Assembly: GCF_001949145.1 (NCBI RefSeq)
Contig: NW_019091386.1
Location: 81,465 to 141,464, forward strand
Direction: 5' to 3'
DNA length: 60,000 nt
Source: Acanthaster planci
Lineage: Eukaryota; Echinodermata; Asteroidea; Valvatida; Acanthasteridae
Each line of letters begins with the position of its first letter. Position 1 is the stretch's first letter. The notes beneath the pieces were generated by a model, which was not told the DNA's origin, searched no databases, and saw nothing but the letters and a program-made list of their open reading frames with translations. Below, piece by piece: positions 10,301 to 20,604 of the stretch. Both the position numbers and the translations under genes were made by a program.

Positions 10301-13274
10301 GCTAGGCCGATGACTATGGCAACCACTCCAAACAAAGGTACCGTCAAAAAAGGATCATAGCCTGTGTCTTGCAGAATGTGGCAAGAAATCGCACTTTTCA
10401 AAACTAAAAAGTCCGGGCATAATCATTCCAGACTGACTTTCTTCCACGGGGGTAACTACCTCTAAGTCTCTTTCCTCTGACTTGAGTTAGGAACATCTTG
10501 GAGTTGCAACTTGCCTTGAGAAGTGATGGGCTGTTGTGCTTGCTTGTAAGTATGGTCACTCTCAAGAGGAAAGGGGTTGAGGTTGAGGCCCCAAAAGTAG
10601 CAACTTTCTGTCCTCATAACCAGGGTTGCACTTGTCTGAGTAGATGACGAAAGAGGAAAGTCGAGATTGTCTTTCTGTATAAAACTGCATGCGCAATCAT
10701 TTTGTATTGAAATATCGGGAAAATGGCCATGTCACTGTTAGTGACCCATGGTCAGTGATGAAACTCAACCTTTTTTTCATCCAAGACTGACATTTTACTC
10801 TTGCTACAATTAACTGCCAGAGGGTCGCCTTCTAGCAAGGACCCTGCAGAAGGCCATTCTGCCCACCAACACTCAAGTTGCGGTCACGGTGACTCACGTA
10901 GTCAATCCTCACGAGTTCTACTGCCAGCTGATCATCCGAGAAGAAAGTGAGTTTTGACGCTCAGATGGGGTTCTGTGCTAATTCTGCACTGTCGTTGGAA
11001 TTAATTGTGTATTGGGATCTTTGTTGGCGTAACACAAGTGATGACAGAGGTTTGCTGTCAATTGGATGCAAGGCTGTAAGATTACCCATAGACCAAGAAC
11101 AGAAAGAACATTGACAATAAGTTATACATTCAGAAGAAGTGCAGTGCATTTATACGAGGTTGACAGAATTGTGTGATAATCCCAAATTGCCAAAATAAAT
11201 TAGCAGCCATCTGCTTCTCTTCATTTGGAGTTTTGCCTCAATCCAGTCTGCCCACGTGTTTGGTTTTGGCCCGGGAGGAAACCCTCTGTTTTGGTCTTGA
11301 TACTGAGCTTGCTTTGAACAGTATGCAGCACGACGCTTCCTCTTTTATCACTGTATGTCATTCTGGCCATGTGCAGATCGGAAACACCTCTCTGATTTCT
11401 GTCTTTTTGTTTGTGGTAGTCGACAAGCTGAAGTTCCTGATGGAACAAATTGCCCAGGAAGCCGTCAGTCTACAGCTGAGGGGCCCGCCGATGGTTGGCG
11501 ACCTGTGCTTAGCGAAATACACAGGTAATGAAGACTCTAGGTACCAGTGAACCTCGTTACCCAGTCTTAGCAGGAACAAAAGGTGGCGTGTTTTTACATA
11601 GAGAGGGTGTCCCTTTTCTGTGACAGTACCACGTGCGCACACAAATTAAGGATTGCAGGTGCGTTGTGCACCAAGTTGAAATTTTTTTTTCCACCAGCCT
11701 GTCCCCTTGTTGCAGCAGCTTGGCTCTGATCATGACCGCTAGAGGGCGCTGTGCAATGGTTGCAACTGGGAACGCAAACAATTGATGGCGAAGGTGCTAC
11801 TTTACTGGATGGCGCCCTCTTGCTGTCTACGATGCCTCCAATTAAAAAAACCAACAGGTCACAGAATTTCTGATTTCTTCTTTTGCCCCAGATGACTACT
11901 GGTATAGGGCGGAGGTCCTCAAGATCAATCAGGCCAAGGAGAGAGCCCTCGTTTACTATGTCGACTTCGGCAATGAGGAGCCCTTGCCATGGTCACAATT
12001 GGTGACCCCTGAGGGCCAATTTGCTGAGCTGCCCATGCAAGCCATACGGTGCGGACTACAAGGTGAAGAATGTCTCTCAGTTTTCACCTCGCATTGGAAA
12101 CGGGGGTCATCAGGCAGGACTTTTGTGCGGTGAAATTTTGCCATTTCAACTGGCCATTTATTTTCCATGTCTCTTCGCTAGGTCTGCCGCGCGACATCGC
12201 CGTCAACGAGCAGACAGTGTGCGATTTGATCAGAGAGCGCACCGACGCCAAGCGAATGCTGGCCAAGATGAGTGGCACGACGGATGATGGGACATCACTG
12301 ATCTCGTTAATTGACGAGGATGGCACAGACATCGGTCAGGTAAACCCCAAATCCTTCAACTACAGATCAATTCCCCTTGGGGCATATCTTATGGAGTTGA
12401 TCCAGCTATCTCTGAAGCAAACTTTCAGACCTTTTGCAGCCGATGAAGACGTAGCTCTAGTTAAAAGATTTGGATGTGGAACAAGCCACCAGATCACTTG
12501 GCTATGGCAGGAAATTGCAACTCTATGGGAACTGGCTGTGACCACTGCCTTAGACTCGTGAGTAATTTCCAGCCCAGCGAAGTAATTGGACACGGCCTAA
12601 GTCTGGGAAAAATTTTGCCCAACAAGAACAGGATATCAAGCAAAACCAGAGTACCGACCAGAAATGCTAGCGATTGGACATACGGTACTTTGGTTCTGGT
12701 TGCCAACTTCACACATTTTTTTCTAAGCACATCCGTTGCTTGGTGAAGTGAAGTAGAGGTTTGGGGAAATATTTGCTACTTAGATTGCGCCATTATGGAC
12801 AGAAATTTGCCATAGCTGTGTTGATGCAACCCGACTTGGTTCTATATATTGTGCGATCTCTTTAACTCTTTTGTGCCCTTATGTGGGGGAAAGTTACTTG
12901 TAGCCTAAATTCTTAACCGCTTTCATTTGTTTGCCAATAGCGTTTTTCATTTCCACAAGTTTAACTCGTGTTTGGTGAAATCCGAACCAGTTTTCATGTC
13001 TGTCGTCTTGATTCATTTGTCACAGCTTGTCAAAGATCACCTGTCCGGGGCTGCCAGCCCCGCTGCGCCCAAGAGCCCCCTGCCAGACTTGCCCGTCTCC
13101 CCCTCGGGCTCGGTGGCATCGCCTGGTACGGCGGCCTCCGACCCGGCCAAGCTGGACGCCCTGAAGCGGGAGATTGAGCTGAAGAAGAGAGAGCTGGAGG
13201 AACAGATTGAGGCGCGGCAGCGGGAGCTGGCCGAGATGGAACGAATCAGGGCCAGTCTGGAGCAGGCACTGTGA
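198..13274 (+). CDS. TDRD1: TDRD1-like germline protein: RRM + MYND + six Tudor domains (5'-partial, 20 exons)
   Basis: Large multi-Tudor scaffold. The family acts in piRNA-pathway germ granules, where Tudor domains bind symmetrically dimethylated arginines of PIWI proteins. Exons I infer: 198-273, 685-776, 1279-1363, 1729-1943, 2287-3893, 4368-4476, 4841-5003, 5486-5635, 5852-6028, 6139-6310, 6492-6786, 6923-7907, 8089-8838, 9135-9959, 10163-10337, 10821-10946, 11420-11524, 11892-12062, 12182-12339, 13026-13274. All have GT/AG borders and matching phases, and give about 2,227 visible residues ending in TGA. The first visible exon has no in-frame ATG, so the start lies upstream of the window. 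Domain order (visible-residue numbering): RRM 11-84, linker 85-684, MYND 685-720, Tudors about 783-2155, coiled coil 2184-2227. Vertebrate TDRD1 has MYND plus four Tudors and no RRM; insect Vreteno pairs an RRM with Tudors. Identity as TDRD1 rests on the MYND finger followed by the Tudor array. Individual borders of the 1729 and 6492 exons are the least certain. Confidence 0.85.
1729..3871 (+). other. Long disordered linker between RRM and MYND (exons 4 and 5)
   Basis: Exons 1729-1943 and 2287-3893 encode about 600 residues with no recognisable fold, rich in Ser, Pro, Lys, Gln and Gly. It has a His-rich patch near 3100-3130 (HHPHHHHG), Tyr/His/Pro-rich stretches around 3170-3450, and many SP/TP sites in the last third (KSPSDKSP, QKSPKS, HKSPQGS). 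A few scattered RG or GRG sites occur but no dense RG box. Low-complexity segments like this in germ-granule proteins often promote condensation; that role is inferred from composition only. Exon 5 is by far the largest of the gene (1,607 bases). Confidence 0.7.
3872..4453 (+). other. MYND zinc finger of the TDRD1-like gene (split by one intron)
   Basis: The Zn ligands follow the MYND pattern C-x2-C-x7-C-x2-C-x4-C-x3-C-x7-H-x3-C: CVLCGKTS from the end of exon 5, then LLRCSKCKSSYCSRECQ and HKHEC in exon 4368-4476. The spacing decides the splice donor. Using GTGAGA at 3894 gives C-x7-C as in TDRD1, while the nearer GTAAAA at 3885 would give an abnormal C-x4-C. In TDRD1 this finger mediates protein-protein contacts, probably not DNA binding. 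All eight ligands are present. Confidence 0.88.
5486..6540 (+). other. Tudor domain 1 (exons 8-11)
   Basis: An extended Tudor with SN-like flank: first strand VLVTEVYSPGELWVQL, core CAARYSQDAQWYRGEV and CLIDYGTVDEVPV, and the C-terminal part ending in LSSILISAGLAE. The Asn that normally follows Asp-Tyr-Gly is Thr here, and the preceding aromatic is Leu-Ile, so the methylarginine cage looks incomplete. The exon from 6492 was chosen because its acceptor has a good pyrimidine tract and joins the typical ILISAGLAE ending in phase; the AG at 6401-6402 is a weaker alternative. Confidence 0.85.
6644..7345 (+). other. Tudor domain 2 (exons 11-12)
   Basis: Starts with LEVMVSHVDNLSCFYANL, continues with core MLCAAKYSMDGNWYRAV and ITFIDHGNSETVSL, and ends near FNALLRHSGFG. 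The cage Tyr of the DYGN motif is His (DHGN) while Asn is kept. A small insertion (about 8 residues, KSGPVPNR) lies between the core strands. The domain is split by the intron 6787-6922. Confidence 0.85.
7491..8240 (+). other. Tudor domain 3 (exons 12-13)
   Basis: Starts with EFHGFVTVVNDPNNFYLQV, with core YCAVIYSDDAWYRALVV and VLLVDYGEDAVLPL, and a C-terminal lobe VNIATFENGKCEVELLYPG. Asn of DYGN is replaced by Glu (DYGED), and the loop before WYR is one residue shorter than in its neighbours. This predicts weak or altered binding to methylarginine. Confidence 0.85.
8428..9270 (+). other. Tudor domain 4 (exons 13-14)
   Basis: Starts DFLGLVTVVSDMGDVYVQV, with core CCASKYKMDNLWYRGRV and IFFVDYGNTETVSP, then a C-terminal lobe VHVTKYDGKVCEVELLYSN. 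A complete aromatic cage with DYGN is visible, so this domain is a good candidate for binding dimethylarginine. Downstream, about 85 residues of Ser/Gln/Asn-rich linker lead to Tudor 5. Confidence 0.87.
9531..10320 (+). other. Tudor domain 5 (exons 14-15)
   Basis: Starts EFTAILTCVSSPCDFHLQI, with core LCAAMYSADGEWYRALAL and VMFVDYGNWEVVPV, and a C-terminal lobe VKLVKHDGKVYEVELQYSS. The cage is intact (Y, WY, F, DYGN). Its C-terminal lobe closely resembles that of Tudor 4 (KYDGKVCEVELLYSN against KHDGKVYEVELQYSS), and both lobes begin at an in-phase (phase 0) exon boundary. This suggests tandem duplication of a Tudor exon pair. Confidence 0.87.
10874..13055 (+). other. Tudor domain 6 (exons 16-20)
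   Basis: Starts TQVAVTVTHVVNPHEFYCQL, with core LCLAKYTDDYWYRAEVL and VYYVDFGNEEPLPW, and a C-terminal lobe TSLISLIDEDGTDIGQ followed by LVKDHLSG at the start of the last exon. The cage has Phe in place of Tyr (DFGN), a conservative change. Unlike Tudors 3-5, this domain is cut into five small exons, an older-looking intron pattern that argues against recent duplication. Confidence 0.85.
13140..13271 (+). other. C-terminal coiled coil of the TDRD1-like protein
   Basis: The last 44 residues are a heptad-rich, highly charged helix with repeated LKREIELKKRELEEQI and RQRELAEMERI patterns, directly before the TGA at 13272. It follows a short Pro/Ser/Ala spacer. A terminal coiled coil could mediate self-association or partner binding; that function is inferred. 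Confidence 0.75.
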
Positions 13275-14502
13275 GAAGAGACAAAAGAAGTCTCACTAGG
13301 AAGAAGGTAACCGTTTCTTCACCACCGGCGGCTCGAGGCAGCCTTGTAATCCTGTGCGTAGGCGTCGGGGTTGGTGCTTCTTGTTTTCCTCCCCCCCCCT
13401 GGAAAAATAAGAGCAAAGACAGGGAAAGGAGATAGAAACGAAAATGTGAGAAGGCAAGAGGATGAAAATCACCAAGTTGTGTGAAAATATCTGGGAATTG
13501 ACCTTACTCCATCATTGATCGTTTGCTGCCAAGTGGTTCTCCTCTTACAAAGTGCTTCCTCCTCCTTGTTGTCAACACCCCTGGTCATTTCTACCACAAG
13601 TCCCTGCGATTTCGAAACTGTACGCAGTCCGTCACAAGTCGTCAAGTCATGAGCTAGTCAAATGCACTTTGATTGTCACCTTTGTCAACTTGTGTCGTGA
13701 CCGAACTTGTGACTGGCCTTGTGAAGGGACTTTTGAAAGGGTTTCTGAGGGACCTGATTCCAACGCTGGTTTGAGGACCCTTGAAATGCCATGAGACACA
13801 ATGTGCTTATGGTTTGATTCAAAGTGAAGGATTTTCCAGGATTCAGGACTGTCCACAGCAAAATGGACAAGGCAGTTAGCATTTATTGTAAGCTGATTTT
13901 AAGATATGCAAGAAAGCAACAGTTGACTTGTTTCCTTCCTCTGATTATTTCCACCGTTTCAAAATGCAGTCAAGAGGAGAGCTTGTTTCCTTAAACCAGT
14001 TGACTTTAAGCAGAACCTGTCAAATTGCAACAGGAAATATGTTCTTTTGGATATTTTTGTAGAAAACAGCCTAGATATTTCTTTTTTAAAAAAGCCTTTC
14101 GTGACTGTTCATAATTTATTGGAGAACATGTGACTCAAAAGATTTCTTTTCATTGGCCAAGAGCTAGCCAATCATAGATTCTTAAAGATGCGACCTATGG
14201 GGTTTAAGATTTTCCTTTATTCTATTCGACTTGAATACATTCTTGTTTGAATGTCTGTTCTGGAGAGTTTTTTGTGTTAAGTTATTTATTGGGGATTCTA
14301 GAACTCCCCTGAAAATTTAATTTTCTTTTCATTTTTGATATCATTTTCCACTGAGAAAAAATGTGAAACAGTATTTTAAAAATCCACGATTTTCCGCGAC
14401 AGTGGTAGGAATAATTTCATGAGGTGACAGAATGTTTGATTCTTAGACCTGCAGATGAATCAAATTACTGTCATTATTCTGATTATATGATGCCTTAATA
14501 AA
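13275..14502 (+). other. Probable 3' UTR of the TDRD1-like gene
   Basis: AT-rich non-coding sequence after the stop with no credible ORF. The first canonical AATAAA downstream of the stop is at 14497-14502, giving a 3' UTR of about 1.2 kb. A G-free pyrimidine run lies at 13390-13399. Confidence 0.5.
14497..14502 (+). terminator. Candidate polyadenylation signal, TDRD1-like gene
   Basis: Canonical AATAAA, the first after the stop codon at 13274. No downstream GU-rich element was tested. Confidence 0.5.
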
Positions 14503-15402
14503 CCCTAAATCCTACGTCATTTGCAAGTTCCAAAATTCTTCAGCCCTTGGAAGAAACAGTGTGTGGCATTTGTCAAATACCAGTGGTACAGGAGCTTTGT
14601 GAGAGAACAACCCATGGTGTGACTGTGCAACGGAACTTCCATTTATTGTGGAATGGAACTTCTGTATTTGCGTTGGGTTGATGGCTTCTATGAAGCGATT
14701 ACCATCCCACCGACAGGGACTAATTCAGGGATTGTGTAGTAGTGTAGGTTTTTCTTTACTCTAAATTTGAAGCAGACGTGTAGAGTGTAGTTAACGTTTC
14801 GTCAATAACCTAATTTCTAACAGATGAAGTAGATTAAGAAAAGAAGTTCAGCCAATTTTTTGCCATGAGTAAAATATATATGCGTTAACAATATGTACTG
14901 AAAATCACAAATTACATATTGGAATTTTGATATGTTGAGGTATAGTCAAGATAGCTATGCATTGAAAAATTGTTTATGAAAAAATGTGTATACCTAGATG
15001 TGAGCTGTGATAAGCAACACAACGTATCTAACAAACAACCTTCAAAAGTGCTTTAAGCGCTTCAACTTTAATTCGGACATAAGGCCGAAAGAAAGTTCTT
15101 CTGGCTACCCAAACTTTAGTGGTAAGTTTTAAGAAGCACACATACACAGAACAATGCTGTCAAGTTTGTCAAAGGGGCCAAAAATGGGCCAAAACATTTT
15201 TGAGACAAAATGTCCCATTGTGGCCCCCTTTCTCAAAACCTGAATGCACCACTGCTTCGGTGCAGTAATTATCGAATAAACCTTTAATAACCAGTTAATG
15301 CCAGAGTTTCTTACCCGAAAAAGTGGTCGGGGGCAGGTTTTTCTCCTGCAATTTCTTCCAAATTGCAATTTATTTATGACACAACCAAGCACGACATATT
15401 AA

Positions 15403-15909
15403 CCACTACCTGCCGGGTGGATTTTTCTTGAGTGGGACGAGATGACGGGACCTTTTCAAGATTATCCGTTTTCAAAATTCTTCAAAAATTCATGTGTTCA
15501 TTTACTGGACGTTTACACCCACACGAACGACTGTCTGGTGGCTACTCTAATCTGACAGGTAACCTTCGTTGACGCCCAAGTGCTCAGCCCAGGCCTGCAG
15601 CCCTGTAAAAGAATTGAGAGGTGTTGCGTAATTTCCTTTGTTCCAGTGAATGCCAGTGGCGTCTTTTCATACGCAGCTGGATTAGCGAGCAGCGGCGCTG
15701 TGTCACTAATCAATGGGGCCCTTGGGCACTTTTGTCCGCGGTGCTAATCCGCGAGCGCGCTATGCCCAAAACAGTTCCGGATTACCTTCGAAAAATGAAA
15801 GTCGAAAAATGATTGCAATTCCCAGCAGCAGGTCCTTTGTTCTGAGCACAATCTTCTGTTACACAGACCAGCTCTTTTGTCCAAAACCGCGCACCCTGGC
15901 AGGAAGTGG
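15403..15909. mobile_element. piggyBac-like non-autonomous element with TTAA target duplication
   Basis: Inverted ends CCACTACCTGCCGGGTG and the complement of CACCCTGGCAGGAAGTGG (two mismatches or so) lie directly inside TTAA at 15399-15402 and TTAA at 15910-15913. TTAA duplication is diagnostic of piggyBac-type transposition. The 507-bp interior has no transposase ORF; it contains an internal inverted pair (GGATTAGC near 15678, GCTAATCC near 15743). It is a MITE-type element. Confidence 0.7.
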
Positions 15910-16551
15910 TTAATACATGCACCGCGGAAATGATAAGTCTTAAATAAGTGTACTCGTCCTCTGTGGAACAAATAGGGAAAATTGTGTGTGTTTACACGTC
16001 ATTCACTGGTTAAACATTCTACACAATTTGACGAATGTCGTAAAGGGATTTGCAAGTTCAAATCGTTGGCAGGGTCAAGCCTTACCCTGCTGGTCTGTCC
16101 AAAACACTCTGGCATTTCATTTACATGTAAGTCTGAGGCCTGTCGCAGAGTCACACAAAGCTTCAAGCCAGTTTGAAATGTGATGAAATTATACTTATGC
16201 ACCATGAAATTTTCAAAAATGGAGAGTTTCTCCGATGTCGAATAGGCAGACCAGTCCAATCAGTGTTGTTTGAAAATATCAAGGACAAGAAAATAATGTC
16301 AGTGATTTCCTTAAAAATATTTTTGATGATTTTGTTGTGTGTTCATCTATTTTTGTTAATTGCCAGAGCTCAAATTTTGTAATGAAAAAAAAAATAGATA
16401 ATTTTGTAGTTTTGTACCGTATCTGTGCAGAGGAAAGAAAGGAAAAGAGTTTGAAGAACATGTTCGAATTTTCGTTTAAAAATAAAATATTGCAAGAGTG
16501 TCAAATGCAGTGTTGCGGTGGAGTCCGTCCACAACAGGTATCCAGTCTTAA

Positions 16552-17005
16552 CCCTAAAAGAGCTTGGTAATTTTGGACCATCTGACAGCTGGGTAGAGAC
16601 AGGAGATTCTGCCTCCAAAGAACTTGGCTGTCCAATGCCCAATTTTTCTTCAAAGTTGGCACACATGTAGAGAGGCTCCTTATAAGAATAAATGTGAAGT
16701 TTCAACTTCACGTGACATATGGTTGTGTTGTTATGGTCATTTGAAGTGCAAGGCTACCGCTAGCGTGCACTGAGCATGGCAACGGAAAATTATACATTTT
16801 TTGGCCGGCCTGTCTCCGAAAAATGGGTGTTGTGCGAGAACGGTGTACTTGTATTCAATTATCAAGAAAATGGTGTCAAAATTACCAAAAAGAGTTACTC
16901 AAAAAACTCTTTGGGCTCGCCTTTGGAAAAAAAAGCACTGTGGTGATATTGGGGGGAAATAATATGAGGGGGGCAGATTCCAACCCCCCCCCAGCTCTTT
17001 TAGGG
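16552..17005. mobile_element. piggyBac-like MITE with perfect CCCTAAAAGAGCT inverted repeats
   Basis: TTAA at 16548-16551 and 17006-17009 flank inverted termini CCCTAAAAGAGCT and AGCTCTTTTAGGG. These are perfect over 13 bp and begin with CCCT, the usual piggyBac start. The 454-bp interior carries no coding potential and a poly-C run before the right end. The intact termini suggest fairly recent activity. Confidence 0.8.
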
Positions 17006-19347
17006 TTAAACCAAAGTGGCAAGCTTTTCATATGAACTGTGACAGATGCTCTCCTTGGTCACATTGCTACTCCTCTGGCTGATCTTGTGAATGGACTTGA
17101 GACTGGACTTGACTACTACATTGGTCATATGCACCGTTTGTAATCATGACTGCTTAAATCAAAGCCTTGAATACTCACTTAGATACTTACCATTCACTTG
17201 AATTGATTAATTGCTGACCATTATCCCTACCCTCAGGATACTCTGTATCCCTCAGTTTTGTACAATTCTTATGTAGGGTTTTCACCAGGGGGCCATGCTG
17301 GGAGTACAGTCATTTTTGTATTGTATAATGGCATGATGTTGAAGCTTTTTCACACAGCATAGGACACAAGTCTAGTTCCCAGCATTCTCTCAGGTGGTAT
17401 TCCTCTCTCTTGTTCATATTAAGTGTGACGTCACTTCAGTTTAAACCACGCCCACTGCACATGCACTGCACATAGAGTTACATGCATTGATCGCCGTTTA
17501 CATGGAACCATGGAACCGGAAGCCAACGCGCAACTTCAGCGGTCGTCCAATGGGAGCCTGCAAATCGTGGCGCCTCCGCCTTTGTGACGAAGTCACGAAC
17601 GGGATAGGCAGGTGCACGGCCAGCATTGCCTAGTAGAATGTTCTTCCTATTTTACCCATTTTCGCCTTCCTGGTTTTGCCCTATCGGCTTCTCAGCATTT
17701 CTTCTAAAATCCTCATTTTGTCACAGTCTGCCACCATGTGACAATGCAACGGGTCCTAGTCCACAGTCCTCCAACAGGGTGAAGGATTGAAGACTGTCAG
17801 GGTTGAGATTTTTCTTCCAATGCGGTCTGTTCTGCACTTGAAGTGAACTCATTTTTTTTCCAACTCATACTCCCCAAAATGAAAATGAATGTATGACTTG
17901 TTTAGTACCTAATGGAAGTAATGGGTGTGGATATGATTTTCAGTTGATCTGTTCTAAGTACATGCAGCACTGTTTTCAGGGAGATCACAGATCTCTGAAC
18001 CAGCTCTGTTAAGTCACTGAGTACACATAATTATGCATCATTTGCTAGACATTTTGGCTAGGTTGAAAGATACGATTACTGTTTACTGCCTGAGCTTGAT
18101 AATTAAATGCACGAACATCAGCGATTTGAAAGCTAGTTACGAGTATTCCTTGAAGTATCTTTTGTTCAATTTATATTTCATATCTTAAAACTTGTTACTG
18201 TTAACTAACGTTTCAGAGGAAAAAAAATAAAGTTCAATTTTTTTGGTGTTCATATGAAAGTGAAATGTCTTCCTTTGTTTAAGTGTTTCAGCTTTAATAT
18301 GCGCAATCATGCGCTCAAACAAACTATTTCCATTGGGCCATTACATTATTGAGTACTGAATGTTTCCAACTGAACTGAATTATAATTTGAATTCTTGCTT
18401 GCTCAATATTAAGTCATGCCATCTGCAAGAGGTCAAATCAAAGTAAACGATTTCTCTCTCTTTAAGAATGTAGACATGTAACAACACACCAACGATATTA
18501 CATTGTGTGACAGGTGAAATTAGCAAACGTAATGAACCTTGCTTTTTTTTTATTACCTGGCAAAAGGTTGATATCAAAAATGGCTTACGATTTCTATTTT
18601 ATCGAACAGTAAAATTTACTGTGTTAACAAGGAAAAGATGAAAGGAAAAGATTAAATATACGCCTCGCCAAACATTACTAATTAATCAATGACCCCTCTT
18701 CTCTAGAAGCCAATCCATTTTCTTTGGTGTATATTTTTTGGCTACATTTCAAACCACAAATTGCTCTTCTTTATAAATACATAAGTGAACACAAAACAAA
18801 GCTTTTCAAGAAGGAATGCATTTACGACTTCAGTCATTTACTGACTAGGGATTGAACTTATCAAGCAAAAAGGCACTTTTAAATAGACATCAAAAATAGA
18901 CATTTACTTGTGCAGCTTCTAGCAAGTTTTTAAGAATCTACAAGAATCGTTTGAGAAGGTCTCTTGCGTGCTGCAATTAATGCTAGCTGAAGAGTGAGCA
19001 GTTGAAGATGAAATGGGGTGCTCATGACCTCTCCCGAAATCTTTGCCCATCCTCTTTTTGCCGACACCGAACGCATGCAAAAACACGGTCAGAGCGCCGT
19101 AATGATTGAATCCTATGTACATGTGCGTACGTGCCTACAAATCTGTGGCGGCATTTTTCAGCGTGTACATAAAATTTGCATACTAAAACAGCATCCTGGG
19201 AGCCATCCGGTCATTGTGCTATGATTGGTTGCAAATGAAACATCAATATTCATATGTGTGTTGGTGAAACTCGTTACCGCTGTCCTGTGTCTGCACAAGC
19301 AGTGACTAACAATCTCCACTACAACCCGCAGTAGCACACATCTCACT

Positions 19348-19854
19348 GTGAATTTGCAGCTTGAAATTAAGGTTAATAAATTTTTGATCACCCCGATAGA
19401 AGGCTTTGTGACAATTGGCCCACATCAATATCACAATCAGGTTCCCGAGTCAACAGACGGAACCGGAAACATCGTGACTTGTTGGACCGGATATGCCAAC
19501 ACATACCCAAACCTGACCAAAATGGTATTTGCCTCACTGAGCTGCTTCCACTGCCCAGCGGTGGAGTCATCTTTCCGCATCGTGAAAGATGTCCTAAACA
19601 AGAAGAAATCAACCTTACAAGTTGGCAGCTTCTTTGCAATCCAGACCGTCAAGTGCGAGCTTATGTCAAGAAAAAGGACAGCGGTGCGGTACTTTGACAG
19701 AGCAGTCCCATCCCGTACTCTTGTAAATGCCACCTTGCGCAGAAATATGAGAGTGGCATATCGCACATGCTTGGATCTCAAAGAGAGAGCCGAGAAGAAC
19801 AAGAAAAGAAGAACAGTTTCATTGCTCTTGTTTAATATGGGTTTGATGTTATGA
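19348..19854 (+). pseudogene. hAT-type transposase C-terminal (dimerisation) fragment
   Basis: An open frame of 168 residues whose middle resembles hAT C-terminal dimerisation regions: NTYPNLTKMVFASLSCFHC, then PAVESSFRIVKDVLNKKKST, SFFAIQTVKCEL, and a basic C-terminus with NMRVAYRTCLDLKERAEK. The BED finger and catalytic core are not visible in any frame upstream, so this is a decayed or truncated transposon remnant. The first 20 or so residues may be fortuitous. Family assignment is from pattern memory only. Confidence 0.5.
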
Positions 19855-20399
19855 TGTTACAACCACCTACATGTACATGCATTTTGCTGCCTGTGAAGTT
19901 TGCAACAGGCAGACAACATGAAGCTAGCAAGTGTGAAAAGGGCCAACTCACACTACAAACTACGATTTTTACAATTTTGGTATACCTTTTTCTGGTTCAT
20001 TTTAGCCTCCAGGAAGTGTCAGGCAAATAGGCCCAAGTTAAATTGAAAATATGCATAAATTACAAGAAAAAAATGACCAATGGTTGTCCCAGGAAGCTGT
20101 AAAATGCACCACGGAGCATCTACATTTCAAAATGTTCCCAGGGCCCTTAAGCAGGCCCCGGACCCTACACCTTAGACGCTTCACGCTTGCAGCTCCACTG
20201 ACACGCCAGAATATGATTCAGGTTTCTCCACAACCTTCTGGTCCCAGGTTCAAATCTGTTATGTTTACAGCAGATGAGGGTCAATGAACTGAAGCATTTG
20301 GTCAGATCTTGGAGTTGAAATACTGCTCAACTTATCTCAGGAATGCCGTCAAGCCAAGTCACGGGGATAGCTCTCTCCACATGGTAGAACAACATTCAC

Positions 20400-20475
20400 A
20401 GGAACTGGATTCGAACCTATAACTGCCGGAATGCCACACAAGAATGCACTCCGAGCCGTCACACTGCAAACCTAC
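20400..20475 (-). repeat. tRNA-like repeat fragment (B-box present)
   Basis: On the minus strand a pol III B-box-like AGGTTCGAATCC (plus 20408-20419) is preceded by GGCATTCCGG, the same arrangement as the better tRNA-like sequence at 47953-48026. The A-box side is degraded. Best read as a remnant of a tRNA-derived SINE near the 3' end of HAUS8. Confidence 0.4.
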
Positions 20476-20604
20476 AGCTAAATGTGTGCCACTAACAAAT
20501 GATTAGTTTCCTACTTAGCTGTACTGGATGGGGTGGAAATTAGCCATCTCATGAAGACAGCAGATGAAGGAGATATCTAGGCGGGGCAATCTTGTGTCTG
20601 TGCA

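Larger units (their letters stand above)
14503..20604. other. Intergenic region between convergent genes, transposon-rich
   Basis: No cellular gene is supportable. It holds two TTAA-flanked inverted-repeat elements (15403-15909, 16552-17005), a hAT transposase-like ORF (19348-19854) and tRNA-like fragments near 20408. A GC-richer patch at about 17440-17640 has CCACGCCC and an inverted CCAAT box but no adjoining ORF. The HAUS8 3' UTR must lie in the last part on the minus strand; no canonical minus-strand AATAAA was seen close to its stop. Confidence 0.6.
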
